NCBI GenBank assembly: GCA_003511885.1
Contig: DOIX01000358.1
Span: 17,578-29,627 of the forward strand
Reading direction: 5' to 3'
Length of the DNA stretch: 12,050 nt
Source: Cyanobacteria bacterium UBA11153
GTDB lineage: Bacteria; Cyanobacteriota; Cyanobacteriia; Cyanobacteriales; Coleofasciculaceae
Positions 6,858 through 12,050 of the stretch are shown piece after piece. A program made the position numbers and the translations under genes. The first letter of the stretch is position 1; each line of letters opens with the position of its first letter. Below the pieces are notes generated by a model. The model worked only from the letters and a program-made list of their open reading frames with translations. It ran no database searches and was not told the DNA's origin.

Positions 6858-7226
6858 ATGAGCATGTCAGGAATTCATAACTTTCCAAATTTTCTTATGA
6901 GTACAGAAGTTGTTCCTTCTCCCCCAGAAATCTATCAACAGTTTGTGAAACGCTATCCCAAACTGGAAAAAGCATGGGAACAACTTAGCGAAGCTGGTAG
7001 AGAAGGACCTTTGGATGACAAAACACTGAGGTTAATTAAATTGGGGATAGCTATCGGGGCAATGCGAGAAGGAGAAATCCGTGCCAATGTACGGAAAGCA
7101 GTTGCTCTGGGTATATCCAAAGACGAAATCGAACAAGTTATTGCTTTAGCCGCAGCCACTTTGGGAATGTCTGCTACCGTAGCTGTCTTCTCTTGGGTGG
7201 AAAACGAATTGGCGAAAAAAGCTTAA
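6858..7226 (+). CDS. Carboxymuconolactone decarboxylase (AhpD-like) family protein without cysteines
   Basis: 122 residues from the first ATG; ATGs at 6864 and 6897 are also possible, the last giving MSTEVVPSPP and 109 residues. The helical core (YPKLEKAWEQLSEAGREGPL, DDKTLRLIKLGIAIGAM, NVRKAVALGISKDEIEQVI) has the CMD/AhpD layout. In AhpD the CxxC and a His follow this helix; here those positions read R70-E-G-E73 and N77, and the whole protein has no cysteine, so thiol-peroxidase chemistry is excluded. It ends about 20 bp before the cytochrome start and is first in the cluster, so it is probably an accessory of the NarG/NxrA system, perhaps a trimeric or hexameric binding protein. The function is unknown. 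Confidence 0.8.
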   Translation: MSMSGIHNFPNFLMSTEVVPSPPEIYQQFVKRYPKLEKAWEQLSEAGREGPLDDKTLRLIKLGIAIGAMREGEIRANVRKAVALGISKDEIEQVIALAAATLGMSATVAVFSWVENELAKKA

Positions 7227-7231
7227 AACAA

Positions 7232-7237
7232 AGGTGA
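7232..7237 (+). promoter_or_regulatory. Shine-Dalgarno AGGTGA deciding the cytochrome c start
   Basis: AGGTGA lies 8 nt before the ATG at 7246. It overlaps the in-frame GTG (7234) that would otherwise add four residues, which argues for the ATG as the true start. Confidence 0.6.
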
Positions 7238-7245
7238 AAAGCAGA

Positions 7246-8250
7246 ATGGAATTGATGTCAAGGCTGACTCAGCAATGGCAACGCTGGTGGCGCGGCTGGG
7301 TTAAGTCATTATTAGTGATGCTATTAACCAGCGGACTCCTGTTGTTTGGGAGTATAGCAAATGCAACCGCTGCTACTGTAGAGGAAGGGAAAGCTTTATT
7401 TGTACAGTCTTGTGTTTCTTGTCATTCAGTAGATGGCAGTGGCACGAGTTATGGGCCAGATTTACAAAATGTAACCCAAAGACGCGATCGCAATTGGCTG
7501 CTACAGTGGATTGCAGCGCCAGAGGAAGTGATTGCGTCAGGAGATGCGATCGCAACTGAATTGGTTGGGCAATATTATGGGGTTGCTATGCCTAATATGG
7601 GTTTGCCGCCTGACCAAGTAGAAGCTATTGTAGTCTATCTGGAAAATACGGCTGGTAATGTTACTGCTGCTACAGAAAAGGTAGAAATAACAGCACCGTT
7701 GGACAGAGAAGTGACAGAAAGCGGGATCGCTATTCAACCAGTTACAGAAAATTTAACTGCATCTAACTCTACTGAAGATGCCGTTATTGGGCAAAAATTA
7801 TTTACCGGAATCATGCCTTTGCAAAATGGCGGACCTGCTTGCATGTCGTGTCATACGGTGAACGTGGTAGGAGCCTTAAGAGGTGGTACGCTTGGACCCA
7901 ACTTAACCCATGTTATCGATCGCTACACATTAGAGGGTCTTAAAGGAGTTTTACCAACTTTGCCCTATCCTACCATGCAAGGGATTTATCAAAACAAACT
8001 CCTGACAGAAGACGAACAAGCCCAACTCCTAGCTTTCTTCAACAGCGCCAATCAATCGGAAACGGGGAATGGGGAAGAGGTAATCGGGAAGAGCAATACC
8101 GAAGTTTCATCTGTCCGAATTTCTACTACCTGGAAGTTTATCCTCTTGGGTTTGGGGGGATTTACGCTCCTAGCATTACTCAGTCAAATTACCTGGCGCG
8201 ATCGCATTACGGGTGTACGTCAACGCTTAGTTGAGGGAAATAAATCATGA
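7246..8250 (+). CDS. Membrane-anchored diheme cytochrome c (NarC-like)
   Basis: 334 residues from the ATG at 7246. The basic, Trp-rich start ([10 protein letters not shown]) and hydrophobic [17 protein letters not shown] form an export signal with a possible ANA cleavage site. Two class I cytochrome domains follow: C56-VS-C59-H60, with an axial Met candidate in AMPNMGLPP, and C199-MS-C202-H203, with one in YPTMQG. A linker of about 40 residues joins them. The C-terminus has one membrane helix (about 297-314, [17 protein letters not shown]) and a basic tail ([11 protein letters not shown]), so the hemes face the periplasm or thylakoid lumen. The stop overlaps the narG start (ATGA), so the two are translationally coupled. 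This matches the cytochrome c upstream of narG in Thermus (NarC) and of nxrA in Nitrobacter. It probably relays electrons between the Nar/Nxr membrane part and soluble carriers. Three HIP1 sites lie in the gene. Confidence 0.85.
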   Translation: MELMSRLTQQWQRWWRGWVKSLLVMLLTSGLLLFGSIANATAATVEEGKALFVQSCVSCHSVDGSGTSYGPDLQNVTQRRDRNWLLQWIAAPEEVIASGDAIATELVGQYYGVAMPNMGLPPDQVEAIVVYLENTAGNVTAATEKVEITAPLDREVTESGIAIQPVTENLTASNSTEDAVIGQKLFTGIMPLQNGGPACMSCHTVNVVGALRGGTLGPNLTHVIDRYTLEGLKGVLPTLPYPTMQGIYQNKLLTEDEQAQLLAFFNSANQSETGNGEEVIGKSNTEVSSVRISTTWKFILLGLGGFTLLALLSQITWRDRITGVRQRLVEGNKS

Positions 8251-11200
8251 GTTGGATTAAAGATATTATTAACCCAGATCTGCGTCAATGGGAAGAATTT
8301 TACCGCAATCGCTGGCAGCATGACAAAGTAGTTCGCAGCAGTCACGGGGTAAACTGTACGGGTAGTTGTTCCTGGGCAATCTATGTTAAGGATGGCATCG
8401 TCACTTGGGAGATGCAGCAAACCGATTATCCTGACTTAGAAGCAGGTATCCCACCCTGCGAACCCAGAGGATGTCAGCGCGGGATTAGCTACTCTTGGTA
8501 TATTTATAGCCCGATTCGGGTCAAATATCCCTATATTCGGGGCATATTAATCGACTTGTGGCGGGAAGCTAAACAGCAACATCAAGATCCTGTCACAGCT
8601 TGGGAATCGATTGTACTCAATGAAACCAAGCGCCGTCAATATCAGCAAGCCAGAGGCAAAGGCGGAATGCGCCGCGCTACTTGGGAAGAAGTCCTAGAAA
8701 TTACCGCCGCATCGACTATTCATACCATTAAACAACATGGTCCCGATCGCGTAGTTGGTTTTTCGCCGATTCCTGCCATGTCTATGCTTAGTTATGCAGG
8801 TGGTTCCCGCTTTCTCCAATTAATGGGAGGTGTAAATTTAAGTTTCTACGATTGGTATAGCGATTTGCCTAACGCTTCTCCTGAAGTCTGGGGGGAACAA
8901 ACCGACGTAGCAGAAGCCGCAGATTGGTATAAATCCCGTTTTATCGTCTCCATGGGATCTAATCTCAACATGACGCGGACACCGGATGTTCATTATGTAG
9001 CGGAGGCGCGACATGCGGGTGCTAAGTTTGTCGTCTTTTCCCCAGATTTCAGCCAAGTTTCCAAGTACGGCGACTGGTGGATTCCCGTCAATGCAGGGCA
9101 AGATGGGGCTTTCTGGATGGCAGTAAATCATGTCATTCTCAAAGAATTTCATGTTGAAAATCCCAGCAATTACTTCATCGACTACCTCAAACGCTACAGC
9201 GATGCACCCTTCCTCGTCGTGCTAGACGAACAAGATGGGGCTTATCGAGCGGGAAGGATGCTAACAGCCCAACAAGTGGGCGAATATCAAAACACCGAAA
9301 ACGCCCAATGGAAATACTTAGTATTCGACCAAAATACTAACACTCCTCGAATGCCCCAAGGCACCATCGGATTTCGCTGGCAAACCCAAAAAGGACAGTG
9401 GAATCTGGAAATGAAAGACGGACAAGATGGGACAGAAATTCAGCCACTATTGACATTATTGGCAAATCATGATATTAATTTGCCCGTCCAATTCACCGAT
9501 TTTGCCAGCGAACAGGTTTGTCAGCGAGAAGTCCCCGTCAAATACCTAGAAACCCCATCCGGGCGAGTTGCAGTCGCCACCATTTATGACCTCCTGATGG
9601 CGCAGTTTGGAGTTAGTCGCGGATTAGGAGGAGACTATCCTGAAAATTACGACGATGAAACCGTTCCCTATACCCCCGCATGGCAAGAAAAATTTACGGG
9701 TATTGACCGCAAAACAGTCCTACAGTTTGCGCGGGAATGGGCAACCACAGCCGAACGGACTGAGGGTAAATGCTGCATTATTATTGGAGCAGGGATTAAC
9801 CACTGGTATCACAATAACTTGATGTACCGCGCCGCCATGACCGGACTAATGTTATGCGGTTGTGTAGGCAAGAATGGAGGCGGACTAAACCACTATGTCG
9901 GTCAAGAAAAACTCGCTCCCATGTCTTCCTGGACTTGTCTAGCGATGGCCTTAGATTGGGTAAAACCGCCTCGACTGCAAAATGCACCCTCCTTCCACTA
10001 CGTCCATACAGACCAATGGCGCTACGAAAACAACCATATCGAAGCTCAATTAGGTTCCGACCCCAGCCATACCATGGATTGGCAAATCAAAGCAACTCGG
10101 ATGGGCTGGTTGCCGTTTTATCCCCAATTTAACCGCAACTCCTTGGAATTGGTAGCAGCAGCCAAAGCAGCAGGAGCCAATAGCGATGCCGAGATTCGGC
10201 AATGGATTGTCCAGCAACTCCAAAGCGGCGAATTAAAATTCTCCATCGAAAATCCCGATGCACCAGAAAACTGGCCTCGCGTCTGGTACATTTGGCGCGG
10301 CAATGCCCTGATGTCATCAGCCAAAGGACACGAATATTTCCTCAAACATTATCTCGGAACTCATACGAATGCGATCGCAAATGAACTCCCCACTAATCCC
10401 TGCCAAGAAGAAGTAGTCTGGCACGAAAAAGCCCCCCAAGGCAAGCTGGATTTAGTCGTAAACATCAACTTCCGCATGGATACATCGGCACTCTACTCCG
10501 ATGTCGTTCTCCCCACCGCCACCTGGTACGAAAAGAACGACCTCAACAGTACCGATATGCACTCCTACATTCACCCCCTCACCGCCGCCGTTGCCCCGGC
10601 GTGGGAGTCCAAGAGTGACTGGGATATTTTTCAAGCATTAGCCCAAAAAGTCAGCGAATTAGCCAAAGTTCACCTCCCCCAACCCATACAGGATATCGTT
10701 GCTGTCCCCTTACAACACGATACCCCCGGAGAAATTGCCCAACCCTCGATTAAAGATTGGACAAAAGGAGAATGCGAACCCATTCCCGGTAAAACTATGC
10801 CCAACTTTGTCGTAGTCGAGCGAGATTACGTCAATTTGTACAATCGCTTTATCTCTCTAGGACAAAATGCCAAAAAAGATGGGATGGGGTTGCACGGGCT
10901 GCATTGGGATACCGATGACCTATACGATGAATTAGAAAAAACTCATCCTCTACAGAAGTGGAATGGACAACAATATCCTTCCGTTAAAGATGCAGTAGAA
11001 GCCGCCAATGTCATTCTTCACTTCGCCCCCGAAACTAATGGAGAAGTTGCTTACCGGGCATTTGAGGCAGAGTCGAAAAAAGTAGGCTTACCCCTAACAG
11101 ATTTAGCCGAACCCACGCGGGGCGTGCGCTATCAATTCAGCGATTTAGTCCAACAACCCAGAAGACTCCTTAATAGCCCTTGTTGGACAGGGATTATGAC

Positions 11201-11861
11201 TAATGGTCGTCCCTATTCTGCCTTTTGCTTGAATGTGGAAAGGTTAGTTCCCTGGCGCACCCTCACAGGGCGACAGCATTTCTACCTGGATCATGAGGGC
11301 TACATTCTCTTTGAGGAAAACCTACCCACCTATAAGCCCAAACCCGATATTCGCCTAGCCAACGATTTAGTAATGCTCAATGGTCATCAGCCCACAGAGA
11401 AAACCATTGTCCTCAACTATCTCACCCCTCACGGGAAATGGCACATCCACTCCATGTATTCCGAAAACCACCGGATGCTGACACTCTCTCGTGGAATTGA
11501 ACCCTTCTGGATTAATGACCGCGATGCTGAAACTATTGGCATTGTCGATAACGATTGGGTAGAAATCTTCAACGATCATGGTGTAGTGGTAACGCGAGCA
11601 GTAGTCAGCGCCCGCATTCCCCAAGGTATTTGCATTATCTACCACGTTATGGAGCGTACCATGTCCATACCCAAGTCACCAGAGCGGGGCAACCGTCGGG
11701 CTGGCGGACATAACAGCTTGACGCGGATTCGCCTGAAACCTGTCTTGATGATGGGCGGTTACGGACAGTTTAGCTACGGCTTTAACTACTGGGGACCGAC
11801 AGGAGTTAATCGCGACACTTTTGTAGCGGTACGAAAACTTAAAGGCGAACCCAAATTTTAG
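8247..11861 (+). CDS. narG: NarG/NxrA-type molybdenum nitrate reductase (nitrite oxidoreductase) alpha subunit
   Basis: 1204 residues, close to E. coli NarG (about 1247), and collinear with it throughout. The FS0 [4Fe-4S] ligands are present: H33, C37 and C41 ([11 protein letters not shown]) and C76 (PRGC). D206 in [10 protein letters not shown] matches the Mo-ligating Asp of E. coli NarG. Further signatures are [71 protein letters not shown]-like [13 protein letters not shown] and [14 protein letters not shown]. The enzyme holds bis-MGD and interconverts nitrate and nitrite. No Tat signal is present, so the active site should be cytoplasmic. GAGGG lies 9 nt before the ATG, which overlaps the cytochrome stop. 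This is not the assimilatory NarB, which is shorter and lacks these features. The beta subunit is expected downstream but is not within 189 bp. The direction (reductase or oxidase) cannot be decided from sequence alone. Confidence 0.93.
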   Translation: MSWIKDIINPDLRQWEEFYRNRWQHDKVVRSSHGVNCTGSCSWAIYVKDGIVTWEMQQTDYPDLEAGIPPCEPRGCQRGISYSWYIYSPIRVKYPYIRGILIDLWREAKQQHQDPVTAWESIVLNETKRRQYQQARGKGGMRRATWEEVLEITAASTIHTIKQHGPDRVVGFSPIPAMSMLSYAGGSRFLQLMGGVNLSFYDWYSDLPNASPEVWGEQTDVAEAADWYKSRFIVSMGSNLNMTRTPDVHYVAEARHAGAKFVVFSPDFSQVSKYGDWWIPVNAGQDGAFWMAVNHVILKEFHVENPSNYFIDYLKRYSDAPFLVVLDEQDGAYRAGRMLTAQQVGEYQNTENAQWKYLVFDQNTNTPRMPQGTIGFRWQTQKGQWNLEMKDGQDGTEIQPLLTLLANHDINLPVQFTDFASEQVCQREVPVKYLETPSGRVAVATIYDLLMAQFGVSRGLGGDYPENYDDETVPYTPAWQEKFTGIDRKTVLQFAREWATTAERTEGKCCIIIGAGINHWYHNNLMYRAAMTGLMLCGCVGKNGGGLNHYVGQEKLAPMSSWTCLAMALDWVKPPRLQNAPSFHYVHTDQWRYENNHIEAQLGSDPSHTMDWQIKATRMGWLPFYPQFNRNSLELVAAAKAAGANSDAEIRQWIVQQLQSGELKFSIENPDAPENWPRVWYIWRGNALMSSAKGHEYFLKHYLGTHTNAIANELPTNPCQEEVVWHEKAPQGKLDLVVNINFRMDTSALYSDVVLPTATWYEKNDLNSTDMHSYIHPLTAAVAPAWESKSDWDIFQALAQKVSELAKVHLPQPIQDIVAVPLQHDTPGEIAQPSIKDWTKGECEPIPGKTMPNFVVVERDYVNLYNRFISLGQNAKKDGMGLHGLHWDTDDLYDELEKTHPLQKWNGQQYPSVKDAVEAANVILHFAPETNGEVAYRAFEAESKKVGLPLTDLAEPTRGVRYQFSDLVQQPRRLLNSPCWTGIMTNGRPYSAFCLNVERLVPWRTLTGRQHFYLDHEGYILFEENLPTYKPKPDIRLANDLVMLNGHQPTEKTIVLNYLTPHGKWHIHSMYSENHRMLTLSRGIEPFWINDRDAETIGIVDNDWVEIFNDHGVVVTRAVVSARIPQGICIIYHVMERTMSIPKSPERGNRRAGGHNSLTRIRLKPVLMMGGYGQFSYGFNYWGPTGVNRDTFVAVRKLKGEPKF

Positions 11862-11875
11862 AACCTTAGTAAAAG

Positions 11876-11906
11876 ATCCCCCCCAGCCCCCCTTAATAAG
11901 GGGGGA
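11876..11906 (-). repeat. CCCCCTTATTAAGGGGG-type repeat, inverted copy 1
   Basis: CCCCCCTTAATAAGGGGGG (11887-11905) is an 8-bp perfect stem with loop AAT, flanked by GATCCCCCCC on the left. Reverse-complemented it aligns with the two downstream copies (hairpin, then a second G run, then GATC/GTC). It starts 15 bp after the narG stop. No U tract follows, so it is at best an atypical terminator, though it may act as an RNA 3'-end stabiliser. Confidence 0.7.
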
Positions 11907-11949
11907 GAAGGAAGAGCAAAGTTACCCTTTGTTAAGGATAAAAATAAAC

Positions 11950-11986
11950 TCAAAGTCCCCCTTATTAAGGGGGATTTAGGGGGGTC
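11950..11986 (+). repeat. CCCCCTTATTAAGGGGG-type repeat, copy 2
   Basis: The hairpin CCCCCTTATTAAGGGGG (11957-11973) is followed by ATTTAGGGGGGTC. Bases 11950-11981 are identical to 12019-12050 (32 of 32), a direct repeat with a 69-bp offset. Confidence 0.8.
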
Positions 11987-12018
11987 AAAAACTATTCTTT
12001 AAAGGAAGAAAAAGCAGA

Positions 12019-12050
12019 TCAAAGTCCCCCTTATTAAGGGGGATTTAGGG
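12019..12050 (+). repeat. CCCCCTTATTAAGGGGG-type repeat, copy 3 (cut by window end)
   Basis: Identical to 11950-11981 over 32 bases up to the window edge, so the true element continues beyond. The 37-bp spacer between copies 2 and 3 is A/G-rich and shows no ORF. Confidence 0.8.

Noticed and set aside
8838..9152. 104-residue minus-strand ORF within narG
   Set aside because: It is opposite to a strongly conserved NarG segment with all expected motifs, so it is a shadow frame.
8247..11861. Assimilatory nitrate reductase narB
   Set aside because: The protein is about 1200 residues with the HxxxCxxxC FS0 motif and an Asp Mo ligand; NarB is much shorter with a Cys-ligated cluster and Mo.
11887..11905. 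Intrinsic terminator for narG
   Set aside because: The stem is strong but is followed by AGAAGGAAGAG rather than a T run, and the same hairpin recurs twice nearby, so it is better read as a repeat.
11950..12050. CRISPR array from the direct repeats
   Set aside because: Only two direct copies with a palindromic, low-complexity core are seen, matching a common cyanobacterial intergenic repeat; no array structure.

Overview
The window looks like chromosomal DNA of a cyanobacterium, probably a filamentous one. Nine perfect copies of the cyanobacterial HIP1 octamer GCGATCGC occur (starts 175, 1427, 1791, 5134, 5582, 7484, 7546, 8198, 10371). Intergenic DNA is AT-rich and carries CCCTAGC-type heptamer tandem repeats, CCCCCTTATTAAGGGGG repeats and MITE-like elements of the kind common in these genomes.

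Left part (1-3150): a minus-strand exported TPR-like protein, whose stop codon lies inside a dispersed repeat, is divergent from a small plus-strand lipoprotein. The lipoprotein gene is followed by a 105-bp MITE-like element with 29-bp terminal inverted repeats, ending 2 bp from the next gene's stop codon.

Middle (3151-6090): two minus-strand genes, upstream one first. One encodes a Ro60/TROVE-like protein with a C-terminal vWA domain and complete MIDAS motif. The other encodes an ARPP-2-like protein with a Fis-like C-terminal helix-turn-helix. They are separated by 324 bp holding another inverted-repeat element and a low-complexity tract.

Right part (6091-12050): a 0.8-kb gene-free region precedes three tightly packed plus-strand genes: a cysteine-free carboxymuconolactone decarboxylase-family protein, a membrane-anchored diheme cytochrome c, and a full-length NarG/NxrA-type molybdenum catalytic subunit of 1204 residues. 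The last two overlap by 4 bp (ATGA). About 390 bp upstream is a perfect 16-bp palindrome, TTTGACTTAAGTCAAA, of the FNR/Dnr/NnrR type. A -10-like TACACT lies where a class II (-41.5) activated promoter would have it, followed by a predicted 351-nt leader with hairpins. The ordinary cyanobacterial nitrate reductase is the assimilatory ferredoxin enzyme NarB. A respiratory-type NarG/NxrA coupled to a c-type cytochrome is therefore the main item of interest: either a nitrate-respiring or a nitrite-oxidising module linked to the lumenal/periplasmic cytochrome pool. The beta subunit is not in the window. narG is followed by 189 bp of repeats that run off the end.
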